Shown here piece after piece: positions 1 through 6,811 of a DNA stretch of 8,032 nucleotides (position 1 is its first letter; each line of letters starts with the position of its first letter). The notes beneath the pieces were generated by a model, which saw nothing but the letters and a program-made list of their open reading frames with translations, was not told where the DNA came from and ran no database searches. This DNA is from Candidatus Saccharimonadota bacterium. GTDB lineage: Bacteria; Patescibacteriota; Saccharimonadia; UBA4664. The stretch spans positions 1 to 8,032 of the forward strand of contig JARIHM010000136.1 in assembly GCA_029288275.1 (NCBI GenBank), read 5' to 3'. Made by a program: the position numbers and the translations under genes.

Positions 1-1958
1 GCTTCTTAGTATTGGCCACGATTGCGCTTTTTGCCTTCTACTTTGGTAATAAGCGGGCAGCCAGTGGTCGCCAACGGCTCATTCAGGAGCTCTTTATTGT
101 TGCAGGTACCCTCTTCTCGCTCAGCGATTTTATTGTCGGCCCGGTCTCCAAGCGGCCCGACGGTGGCACAGATGTAGCGCCAGGAAGTCTTTATGTGATC
201 TACCCTATCCTGGTATTGCTACTCTTTGGCCTGGCCTGTTTTTACCTTTGGCGGGCGGCACGTAACGCCGGCACCAACATCCGGTTACGTACTCAAGCGC
301 ATCTCATCATGTTTGGCCTCGCCGGTTTTATTATCCTAGCCCTGCTCACCAACATCGTCATTCCGGCCATTACCGGAAACTGGGCAATATCGCGCATCGG
401 GCCGCTCCTGACCGTCTTTTTAGTAGGCTCTGTATCATACGCAATTGTGAAACACCGGCTTTTTGATATTCGACTTATCGTAGCTCGCTCAGTCGCATAT
501 GTGCTGCTCCTGGGTACACTAACGGGTTTGTATGGGCTGAGCATCTTTGCATTCAGCCGCCTCTTTATCGCTCACAGCGGTATTACAGCGGGAGAAATGG
601 CGATTGCCATCGCTTTAGCACTCCTTTTAGCAGTAACATTCCAGCCACTCCGCAGGCTTTTTGAAAAGCTCACCGACCGGCTTCTTTTTCGCAATGGTTA
701 TGATACCCAGGTGGTCCTCGACAATATTAGTAGCGTCCTCGCAGCAGAACTCCTGCTTGACCGCCTGCTCGAGCGCGGCATGCGGGAAATCTGTCATCAT
801 ATGCGCTTAAGTGGTGGCGCTTTTATTATTCTGGAGCAGGGCAAAGTTTATAAAACTGCGGGATTTTTAAGTATGGCTCGCCAGGACATCTCTGTAAACG
901 AGGCACTTAAGCTACCGCGCACTACGCTCGTTGCCGATGAGCTGGATGATGGCCTAACTAAGGACTTCTTAGTTAATCACGGTATTCGGGTTTCCCTACC
1001 GCTACGCACACGCGAAGGGCTCGTGGGTTATCTGTTTGTGAGCGACAAGCTCAATGGTGCTGTTTACTCATCCCAGGATGTAGGGGTGCTGGAGATCTTA
1101 CGCAAAGAGTTTGCTATCGCGATCGTAAACGCCAAGGCCTACGCTGAGATCTCACGTTTTAACCAGACGCTGCAAGAGCGCGTACATGAGGCTACGCACC
1201 GACTGCAGATCGCCAATCGTAACCTCAAAGTGCTTGATAAAGCCAAAGACGACTTCATCTCGATGGCCTCGCACCAGCTAGGCACACCGCTCACGGCCAT
1301 TACTGGCTATTTATCAATGGCGCTCGACGAAGATAATGGCTCGCTCACCATGCAGCAGCGCGAATATGTTAACTTTGCGCTCGAGGCAGCCGAGCGGCTC
1401 GTAGCGATGTCGAGCGATCTCCTCAACGTATCGCGCTTGAGTGCAGGCCGGTTTATGATCCAGCGCCAGCCCGTCGATCTGGTACAGTTAGCCGATCAGG
1501 AGGCGCAACAATTACGGCCGGCGGCCGAGCGAAAGGGCTTAACATTCACCTTTATACCACCGGCCGAGCCTCTGCCCAAGCTCCAGCTCGACGAGAGCAA
1601 AACTCGCCAAGTCATCATGAATTTCATCGATAATGCCATCTACTACACCGAGCATGGTGGCGTCACCCTCGCTATTAAGCGTGAAGGCAAGATGGTATCG
1701 CTCACCGTTACCGACACCGGCATTGGCGTGCCGGCTGACGAGCAAGGTAAGCTATTTGCTAAATTTTACCGGGCCGATAATGCGAAAGCCGAGCGCCCCG
1801 ACGGCACCGGTCTAGGTCTGTACCTAGCCAAGCGGGTTATCGAGGACCAAGGCGGCGAGCTTATCTTCCAATCGCAGGTTGGCCAGGGCAGCACCTTTGG
1901 ATTCCGTCTGCCTATCGCCACGCCGGCCGAAATACCCCGGCACAAGGCTAGCGAATAA
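1..1958 (+). CDS. Membrane sensor histidine kinase, 7TM-like N-terminus, 5' partial
   Basis: An ATP-dependent histidine autokinase of the inner membrane, expected to pass phosphate to a response regulator. The frame is open to the window edge, so the true start lies upstream; TTG at 12 is only the first possible start codon in view and residues are counted from it. Hydrophobic segments lie near 2-12 (partial), 24-45, 60-80, 97-118, 129-147, 160-184 and 196-212, resembling the 7TM sensor region of histidine kinases. A GAF-like region (about 240-375) and a coiled coil (380-412) follow. The HisKA box has phosphoacceptor His421 in SHQLGTPL. The ATPase part has N-box Asn541, DTGIG (568-572) and GTGLGL (598-603), so the catalytic core looks intact. 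The usual Arg of the SHE/QLRTPL box is Gly424. The 3' end overlaps the opposing transporter gene by 11 bases. No partner regulator is adjacent on this strand; the ligand is unknown. Confidence 0.93.
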   Translation, partial: FLVLATIALFAFYFGNKRAASGRQRLIQELFIVAGTLFSLSDFIVGPVSKRPDGGTDVAPGSLYVIYPILVLLLFGLACFYLWRAARNAGTNIRLRTQAHLIMFGLAGFIILALLTNIVIPAITGNWAISRIGPLLTVFLVGSVSYAIVKHRLFDIRLIVARSVAYVLLLGTLTGLYGLSIFAFSRLFIAHSGITAGEMAIAIALALLLAVTFQPLRRLFEKLTDRLLFRNGYDTQVVLDNISSVLAAELLLDRLLERGMREICHHMRLSGGAFIILEQGKVYKTAGFLSMARQDISVNEALKLPRTTLVADELDDGLTKDFLVNHGIRVSLPLRTREGLVGYLFVSDKLNGAVYSSQDVGVLEILRKEFAIAIVNAKAYAEISRFNQTLQERVHEATHRLQIANRNLKVLDKAKDDFISMASHQLGTPLTAITGYLSMALDEDNGSLTMQQREYVNFALEAAERLVAMSSDLLNVSRLSAGRFMIQRQPVDLVQLADQEAQQLRPAAERKGLTFTFIPPAEPLPKLQLDESKTRQVIMNFIDNAIYYTEHGGVTLAIKREGKMVSLTVTDTGIGVPADEQGKLFAKFYRADNAKAERPDGTGLGLYLAKRVIEDQGGELIFQSQVGQGSTFGFRLPIATPAEIPRHKASE

Positions 1959-2871
1959 CCATTACCGTAAACAACGGAATGTAGCCCAGGGCCATCAGAG
2001 TACTCAACACTACGGTATGAGTGGCCTTATCCGGATGCACCTTGAGCACTGTAGCAAATGCTACCGTATCCGAAGCCACCGGCACTACCGATAAGAGCAA
2101 GATAGCCCGATGCACTAGCGGGCTAAACAAATGCCAGATGGACTGATCGAGCTCTACCACCACCAGCGCCAGGAGCGGAAAACAGATGAATTTGGCCAGC
2201 AGGGCTCCAGCCACAAACCGGCGGTCAATTCGCACCCGCGCCGCCTGTGCAAGCCCCAAGCCGATGATAAGCATACCCAGCACCACATAGGCGCCTTTAA
2301 AATAATCGGCCACGTTCATAAGTGCCGGCGTCATATGATATCCCAGCCGCAGACAGATTGCCCCAGCCACAAACGCCCACATTACCGGATTGCGCAACAC
2401 CCTCGCGATGGCCGCCCGCGGCGTAGCCTGGTGCCGGGCCATAAAATAGTAGCCGAGGGTATACTGAAATAGGTCCAGCCCAATGGAAGCCACAATCGCC
2501 ACATTCAGCGCGGCCGGACCGAGCACCGCCAACACTAGCGGCAGCCCAAAGTATCCGGTATTACCCGAACCAGCTGCAAACCCTAGCACACTGCGCTCTG
2601 AATGGCTGTATACAAACCGCCCCAGCCCATAAAACACGGTGGCTATTACACAGCCCATCGTAAAAAATAGCGGCACCAGGAGCAGGTTGTGCTGCTCTAT
2701 CGGCGCCGAGACCAGACTGCCAAAGAAGACAATCGGCGTCACCACATACAGGAGCAGATTAGCCACACTTTCGCGTTGTAGCTCCAGCTGCCGGCCCGCC
2801 AGATATCCCAAGCCAATTACCCCGTATAACGGCATAATTTTGCCCAACACTAAAAATAGGTCCGAGACCAT
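1948..2871 (-). CDS. AEC-family (auxin efflux carrier type) membrane transporter
   Basis: A 307-residue polytopic protein, the usual size for bacterial AEC permeases, with about ten hydrophobic segments along its whole length. The family-typical conserved stretch GNTGYFGLPL is present at residues 103-112 (Asn104, Gly106, Gly109, Pro111), and the C-terminal half carries a PVASDTVAFATVL stretch followed by a final membrane segment, as in this family. Known members export or import small organic acids or related compounds; the substrate cannot be told here. I chose the ATG at 2871 over the one at 2928: it gives the normal AEC N-terminus and has an AAAGGA ribosome site (2880-2885) 8 bases upstream, whereas the longer form adds a polar 19-residue head. 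The gene converges on and overlaps the upstream kinase and is divergent from the receiver/kinase operon. Confidence 0.9.
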   Translation of the reverse strand: MVSDLFLVLGKIMPLYGVIGLGYLAGRQLELQRESVANLLLYVVTPIVFFGSLVSAPIEQHNLLLVPLFFTMGCVIATVFYGLGRFVYSHSERSVLGFAAGSGNTGYFGLPLVLAVLGPAALNVAIVASIGLDLFQYTLGYYFMARHQATPRAAIARVLRNPVMWAFVAGAICLRLGYHMTPALMNVADYFKGAYVVLGMLIIGLGLAQAARVRIDRRFVAGALLAKFICFPLLALVVVELDQSIWHLFSPLVHRAILLLSVVPVASDTVAFATVLKVHPDKATHTVVLSTLMALGYIPLFTVMVIR

Positions 2872-2879
2872 ATGCAGAT

Positions 2880-2885
2880 TCCTTT
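2880..2885 (-). promoter_or_regulatory. Ribosome binding site deciding the transporter start
   Basis: AAAGGA on the minus strand sits 8 bases before the ATG at 2871. It supports that start over the upstream in-frame ATG at 2928. Confidence 0.6.
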
Positions 2886-2908
2886 GGTTTTTGATGATGG
2901 CGAGGGAA

Positions 2909-2924
2909 TGTGCCAAGCGGCACA
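2909..2924. repeat. Perfect 6-bp inverted repeat in the transporter leader
   Basis: TGTGCC-AAGC-GGCACA is a perfect 6-bp stem with a 4-base loop, about 40 bases upstream of the transporter ATG. It lies just downstream of the predicted -10 box on the minus strand, so it would form at the very 5' end of the mRNA or act as an operator. There is no U-tract, so it is not a terminator. It shares the half-site TGTGC/GCACA with the palindrome at 6789-6807. Confidence 0.5.
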
Positions 2925-2933
2925 CCAAGAAAA

Positions 2934-2963
2934 ACTATAAACTAAGCCTTTTGCAGCTGGCTA
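2934..2963 (-). promoter_or_regulatory. Predicted promoter of the AEC transporter gene
   Basis: On the minus strand, TATAGT (2934-2939, five of six to TATAAT) is preceded by TAGCCA (2958-2963, four of six to TTGACA) with an 18-base spacer. Transcription would start near 2927, immediately before the hairpin at 2909-2924, giving a leader of roughly 55 bases. Prediction from consensus only. Confidence 0.35.
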
Positions 2964-2984
2964 TTGGCGGGATTGCTAATTTTT

Positions 2985-2993
2985 TGTGGATAA
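2985..2993 (-). promoter_or_regulatory. Perfect DnaA-box sequence
   Basis: The minus strand reads TTATCCACA, the strict consensus DnaA box, next to a T-run in the divergent intergenic region between the transporter and the receiver gene. It is the only copy I found, so this is not an origin. It could be a DnaA-responsive regulatory site or chance. Confidence 0.35.
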
Positions 2994-3046
2994 CCATAAG
3001 TACTTTGTTGGTATAGCCGGAACATTCCTAAGCACAACCAGTTTAG

Positions 3047-3055
3047 TGATATCAT
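3047..3055 (+). promoter_or_regulatory. Extended -10 promoter of the receiver/kinase operon, probably leaderless
   Basis: TGATATCAT matches an extended -10 element (TGn followed by a five-of-six TATAAT match). The hexamer at 3050-3055 ends 6 bases before the ATG at 3062, which places the expected transcription start on the start codon. The AAAGG at 3056-3060 is only one base from the ATG, too close to be a normal ribosome site, which fits a leaderless message. No strong -35 is visible. Confidence 0.45.
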
Positions 3056-3061
3056 AAAGGT

Positions 3062-3472
3062 ATGAATGCAACTCCTCCTCAACCTCTGGGTCGAATTCTT
3101 CTGGTAGAAGACGACATCACTCTAGCCAACCTCTACCAAATGCGTCTTGAAACTGAGGGGTTTCAGGTGCGTCACTGCAGCAACGGCGAGGACGCCCTGC
3201 AGATGGCTAAAGCCTACCAGCCTAACCTCATCTTGCTCGATATCATGATGCCGGGCCTGAATGGCTTTGATGTACTCGATATCCTTCGTCATACGCCGGG
3301 CCTGGAGAAAACCAAGATCCTCATCCTGTCGGCGATGGGCCAGCCCGCTGACCAAGCCCGCGCTAAATCGCTGGGCGCCGACGATTACCTCATTAAATCG
3401 CAGGTAGTGATTGCCGACGTTATGGCTCGCATCCGTCACCACCTTAACCTGCCCGCTGCTCCAGCCGCCTAG
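3062..3472 (+). CDS. Single-domain response regulator (CheY-like receiver)
   Basis: A 136-residue cytoplasmic receiver that takes phosphate from a histidine kinase. All key positions are present: acidic pocket Asp17/Asp18 in LLVEDD, phosphoacceptor Asp60 in LLDIMMPGLNG, switch Ser90 in ILSA, and Lys112 in LIKS. The domain fills residues 10-127, leaving a short Ala/Pro tail and no DNA-binding or enzymatic output domain. The signal must therefore go through protein contact or a phosphorelay. It precedes the PAS histidine kinase by 17 bases, so the two very likely form an operon and a cognate pair. The start at 3062 is the only ATG giving a full receiver fold; the region just upstream looks like a leaderless promoter. 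Confidence 0.93.
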   Translation: MNATPPQPLGRILLVEDDITLANLYQMRLETEGFQVRHCSNGEDALQMAKAYQPNLILLDIMMPGLNGFDVLDILRHTPGLEKTKILILSAMGQPADQARAKSLGADDYLIKSQVVIADVMARIRHHLNLPAAPAA

Positions 3473-3489
3473 AAACAAGGCCCACGCCT

Positions 3490-5163
3490 ATGGACTTTGC
3501 CGCCAACCGGTTCGATAAAGATAGCTACTATGAGCGTATTACCCGCCTGACCCGTTGGCTGGTAGTATTAATTGTGGTGGTGAGTTTTCCGTCCGACCAT
3601 CCCAAAGCCTTCCTGGTTGATCTAATGCTGGCCATCGCTTGTCTTTACAACCTCACGCGCTACCTCCCCATTCTCATGAACTCACGGATATGGTCATCGG
3701 CCACCGGTGCCATTGTGGTGGATAACGTGCTCGTAGGCGGTTTTTTGTATCTCATCGGTAATATTTCTACGCCCTACTCTATTTTCCTTATCCTTATTAG
3801 TGTTGGAGCACTCTTCCGGCGGGGCTTGTGGGGCCTGGTGGGCACGTTGGCTTTTCAAACGCTGGTGATCACGGGCATTCTATTCCATCCTAGCAGTGAT
3901 ATGGTTACTCTGGGCCGGGTGCCTACGGCATTGGCCGCCATCTGCGGTTTGTTTACGCTAGGTTTCCTCGTAGAGCGCCTCACTCATGGCGAGCGTGACG
4001 AAGAGCAAGGACTGCTAGAGCTCAGCAATTCCATGCGTACCGAACGTGAACGCCTGCTCGTGCTCATTAATAATCTCACCGAAGCTGCCTTTGTAATCGA
4101 TCAGAACGGCCAGATTCTGTTCTATAACGCTGGTGCCCTGGCTCTACTCAATACCAACACCGAGCTGCAAGGCCATAATCTCAACAAGCTATTACCACTC
4201 CAGAACAACCGCGAAGAACCTACTGAGATTATCAAGCTTGCTCAGCTGGCAGAGGCTAGTAGCCGGCACCGCACCGATCTCACCTACCAGGGCTCTGATG
4301 GTCAAACTATTCGACTCGATCTCAACATTGCGCCAGTACGAGTAGCCGACCATCGCCACACTATGCTCAACTACGTGGTGCTCTGCCGCGACATCACCAA
4401 AGAGAAGTCGCTCGACCAGCAGCGCGATGAGTTCATTGCCGTGGCCTCACACGAGCTGCGCACGCCGCTGGCCATTACCGAGGCCGCACTCTCGGGTGCG
4501 CTACTGCCGCAGATGAAGGCTTCGCCGCAGCTTAAACAACTCATTGATCAAGCCCACCGCAACGTTGTCTTCCTGGCTGGGCTGGTGCAAGACCTCACTA
4601 CCATCGCTGAGGCTCATAATGACGCTATTCAGATCGAGCTCAAGCGCATTGACGCGCACACGTTACTCCAGCAACTAGCCGAGGACTATCAGGCCCAGGC
4701 CGATGCTAAGCACCTTAAGCTCAGCGTGATGGTGGCACCCAATACGCCGCCGGTTCTGGCTACCGAGCGGCATATTCACGAGATTCTCCAAAACTACCTT
4801 GTTAATGCCTTCAAATACACCCACCAAGGCTCAGTTGAGCTCCGTGCGGAAACTGGTGACACCGGCGGAGTGCGGTTCAGCGTGCGCGACACCGGCATTG
4901 GTATCTCGGCCAGCGATCAGCCACATTTGTTTAGTCGATTTTATCGTTCTGAAGACTACCGCACCCGCGAGACCGGCGGTACCGGCCTGGGACTCTACCT
5001 GTGCCGGGAATTAGCCCAGCGCATGAACGGCCGGGTATGGGTAGAAAGCACGCTGAATGAAGGCTCTACCTTCTATTTGGAGGTGCCCCCGGTCAGTCAG
5101 CTCCAGCGCGACAGCAGCGAGGTCGTTAAGGCCGAGGTGTCGGACATTGTATCTGAACTCTAG
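3490..5163 (+). CDS. Membrane PAS-domain sensor histidine kinase
   Basis: A 557-residue inner-membrane histidine kinase. About six hydrophobic segments fill residues 20-162 (near 20-33, 40-60, 72-92, 95-108, 113-133, 146-162), followed by a charged helical linker (165-190) and a PAS domain (about 190-305, beginning ERLLVLINNLTEAAFVID). The HisKA box is canonical, with phosphoacceptor His321 in SHELRTPL. The ATPase domain has N-box residues Asn435 and Asn439, DTGIG (467-471) and GGTGLGL (496-502). All catalytic motifs are intact, so autokinase activity is expected; the PAS ligand or cofactor is not evident. AAGG at 3477-3480 is a modest ribosome site 9 bases before the ATG. The upstream receiver is the likely phosphoryl acceptor. 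The stop overlaps the stop of the opposing 7TM gene at CTAG. Confidence 0.94.
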   Translation: MDFAANRFDKDSYYERITRLTRWLVVLIVVVSFPSDHPKAFLVDLMLAIACLYNLTRYLPILMNSRIWSSATGAIVVDNVLVGGFLYLIGNISTPYSIFLILISVGALFRRGLWGLVGTLAFQTLVITGILFHPSSDMVTLGRVPTALAAICGLFTLGFLVERLTHGERDEEQGLLELSNSMRTERERLLVLINNLTEAAFVIDQNGQILFYNAGALALLNTNTELQGHNLNKLLPLQNNREEPTEIIKLAQLAEASSRHRTDLTYQGSDGQTIRLDLNIAPVRVADHRHTMLNYVVLCRDITKEKSLDQQRDEFIAVASHELRTPLAITEAALSGALLPQMKASPQLKQLIDQAHRNVVFLAGLVQDLTTIAEAHNDAIQIELKRIDAHTLLQQLAEDYQAQADAKHLKLSVMVAPNTPPVLATERHIHEILQNYLVNAFKYTHQGSVELRAETGDTGGVRFSVRDTGIGISASDQPHLFSRFYRSEDYRTRETGGTGLGLYLCRELAQRMNGRVWVESTLNEGSTFYLEVPPVSQLQRDSSEVVKAEVSDIVSEL

Positions 5164-5921
5164 AGTGAAGCGGCTGGCGCAGCCGGAGTAGGTTGTTTAG
5201 CCAGGCTAAGCTCTTCTTCGGGCCGATACACGACACCTGCCCCTACCAAAATAATGCTTAAAATACTAAAGACATCGGCTACCATGTAAGCCTGCCAGTT
5301 CCAAGCAATATCATGGAGCGGACCGGCCGTCATCAGCACAAAGAAACCAATACCCAGTAGGAACGACCGCACCCGCCGCGGACCATGGCTCCGGAAGGCG
5401 TTAATAATAAATAATACCGCCGGCGGCAGTACCGTCAGCGCCGCAAACAGACCGATAAATGCCCCCACCACCGGCGAAGCATTAAACTGCGTCAGATGCT
5501 GCGCGTAGTCGTATGACGGCTGCCGGCCAAAGATCATAGTGGCGGCATTCACAATCGTAATCAGCACAATCAGTACCGAACCCACCACAATAATGAGCGG
5601 CTCTTTGGGTGCCAGTCGGGGCAGCATGAGGAACATCATGCGCGCAATGGCGATAAAGGCCAGGTACAAGAAGATATGCCCAAAGGTGTAGCCAATGGCC
5701 ATATACAGCGGAAACTTGCTAGGATCAAGGCTAAGCCACAGGTGCGGCGCCCACATAATGGCAAAGAAAATGGCCATGTATAAAAAGAATGATCGCAGGA
5801 GTTGTACTGGTCGAAAAATCACCGCCTGACTCTGGCGCATGCGCCGGCCAGTAAAGATCCAGGCCGCCAGCATCACAATAACGCCAACGAGTGTAACAAG
5901 AGCCGTAAGCTGTAATTCCAT
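5160..5921 (-). CDS. Stand-alone seven-transmembrane protein of unknown function
   Basis: A 253-residue integral membrane protein that I do not recognise as a named family. Seven hydrophobic segments lie near residues 5-24, 44-64, 71-100, 108-131, 150-176, 186-206 and 211-232, followed by a short cytoplasmic-type tail rich in Glu, Pro and Ala. The number and spacing recall the 7TM sensor modules fused to histidine kinases such as the one at the left edge, but there is no kinase, GGDEF or other output domain. It starts 35 bases after the TrmB-like regulator on the same strand, so the two are probably co-transcribed, though a TATAAT box in the gap may also drive it separately. AGGGA (5928-5932) is 6 bases before the ATG. 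A free-standing receptor or small transporter are both possible. Confidence 0.8.
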   Translation of the reverse strand: MELQLTALVTLVGVIVMLAAWIFTGRRMRQSQAVIFRPVQLLRSFFLYMAIFFAIMWAPHLWLSLDPSKFPLYMAIGYTFGHIFLYLAFIAIARMMFLMLPRLAPKEPLIIVVGSVLIVLITIVNAATMIFGRQPSYDYAQHLTQFNASPVVGAFIGLFAALTVLPPAVLFIINAFRSHGPRRVRSFLLGIGFFVLMTAGPLHDIAWNWQAYMVADVFSILSIILVGAGVVYRPEEELSLAKQPTPAAPAASL

Positions 5922-5927
5922 AGTTTT

Positions 5928-5949
5928 TCCCTATTGCATAACCATTATA
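5928..5949 (-). promoter_or_regulatory. Internal -10 box and ribosome site for the 7TM gene
   Basis: In the 35-base gap between regulator and 7TM gene the minus strand has a perfect TATAAT (5944-5949) and an AGGGA ribosome site (5928-5932). I see no convincing -35 or TGn extension, so a separate promoter is only a possibility. It would give a leader of about 15 bases. Confidence 0.35.
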
Positions 5950-5956
5950 CTACAGC

Positions 5957-6772
5957 TCATTCGGCGGCAGTGAGCCCTTTTAGGTCGTCCACTGGCCGGG
6001 CCCGTTCCCAGAGCAGCTCAAATAAGCGGCGTTGTCCATCAGCAATCTGTTGATTGTAGATTTCAATGCCAAACGCTTCATCATCACGCCAGTTCTGGTA
6101 CGCCACCACATCGTCGTACACCACCATGCCATAGGTTATGGGGTAGACCGATTCCGGTAGGTAGCGAGACTCCCAATGCTGCAGCCGCTCATTCTGGCGT
6201 TTCGAGTACCAGGTTTGCTGACTACGGATGAAATGATCACCGATGAGACCGCGTGTGTGGACCTGCCGTTCGTTCATCCGCCGTACCCAGCGGTCAAAGA
6301 AGGCAGCATTGGCGCGGGTTTGCATATTCTCATAGAGAATTGCCACTGCCTCAGTGCGAGCCTTGGATTGGTTCCAATACATCTGGCGGAGCCCGTCAGG
6401 GCCTTCGTAAAACTGCACGCGAGTGGAAGCCGAGCTCATCGATTGGCGTGCCAGCGTCTGCTCAATAGCAGTAAGCTCATCCTGGAGCCCTCGCAATTCT
6501 TGCTCCTTGCGGCTTACCAGGATCCGTAGATTACCGATAGGAGCGGCCCGAAAGATACTGCGTTTATACTGCACTTCAACCTCAACCAGGCCAGATTGCT
6601 TCAGATGATCCATGAGGCGGTAAATGCGCGTACGCTCTACGCCGGCCGAGCGCGACAATTCCGAGATCGTCTGGGCGCCGCGGTGGTAGAGGGCTATATA
6701 TAGGTCAGCAATCTCGGGCTCTAGGCCCAACTTTTGGAAATAATTTTTGATCAGCTCAGCTTCTTGGTCCAT
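5957..6772 (-). CDS. TrmB-like winged-helix transcriptional regulator
   Basis: A 271-residue cytoplasmic DNA-binding regulator. Residues 14-78 form a winged helix-turn-helix of the TrmB type, with the recognition part SAGVERTRIYRLMDHL and a wing around VEVQYKRSIFRAAP. A helical, probably dimerising coiled coil covers about 84-112. The C-terminal half starts with VQFYEGPDGLRQMYWNQ, a hallmark opening of TrmB effector-type domains, and presumably senses a small ligand. Archaeal TrmB proteins bind sugars; the ligand here is unknown. It heads the likely TrmB/7TM operon and is divergent from the HD hydrolase. A perfect inverted repeat (6789-6807) overlaps the predicted promoter, so autorepression is likely. 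The ATG at 6772 has no good ribosome site but a -10 box 6 bases upstream, suggesting a leaderless message. Confidence 0.88.
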   Translation of the reverse strand: MDQEAELIKNYFQKLGLEPEIADLYIALYHRGAQTISELSRSAGVERTRIYRLMDHLKQSGLVEVEVQYKRSIFRAAPIGNLRILVSRKEQELRGLQDELTAIEQTLARQSMSSASTRVQFYEGPDGLRQMYWNQSKARTEAVAILYENMQTRANAAFFDRWVRRMNERQVHTRGLIGDHFIRSQQTWYSKRQNERLQHWESRYLPESVYPITYGMVVYDDVVAYQNWRDDEAFGIEIYNQQIADGQRRLFELLWERARPVDDLKGLTAAE

Positions 6773-6778
6773 GTCTTA

Positions 6779-6807
6779 ATTGTAGCAATTGTGCATATTT
6801 TGCACAA
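6779..6807 (-). promoter_or_regulatory. Predicted leaderless promoter of the TrmB-like regulator
   Basis: On the minus strand TACAAT (6779-6784, five of six) is separated by 17 bases from TTGTGC (6802-6807, weak -35). The -10 ends 6 bases before the ATG at 6772, so the start of transcription should fall on the start codon. This is the same geometry as for the receiver gene. Confidence 0.45.
6789..6807. promoter_or_regulatory. Palindromic operator candidate between divergent genes
   Basis: TTGTGCA-TATTT-TGCACAA is a perfect 7-bp inverted repeat around a 5-base AT spacer. It covers the -35 and most of the spacer of the regulator promoter and lies upstream of the HD hydrolase gene. Its size and place are those expected for the site of a dimeric winged-helix repressor that controls both itself and its divergent neighbour. 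Confidence 0.55.
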
Positions 6808-6811
6808 CAAA

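Noticed and set aside
2872..2928. Longer transporter N-terminus from ATG at 2928
   Set aside because: The extra residues are polar and overlap the leader hairpin; the ATG at 2871 has AAAGGA upstream and a typical AEC N-terminus.
2985..2993. Replication origin
   Set aside because: Only one DnaA box, no AT-rich unwinding repeats, and no dnaA, dnaN or similar genes nearby.
2131..3016. Plus-strand open frames opposite the transporter gene
   Set aside because: They are antisense shadows of a well-supported AEC gene, with low-complexity polar translations and no ribosome sites.
5946..5951. TATACT as a plus-strand -10 box
   Set aside because: No gene follows on the plus strand; the same bases read better as the minus-strand TATAAT before the 7TM gene.
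6176..6608. Plus-strand open frames opposite the TrmB-like gene
   Set aside because: Shadows of the real minus-strand gene; no recognisable motifs.
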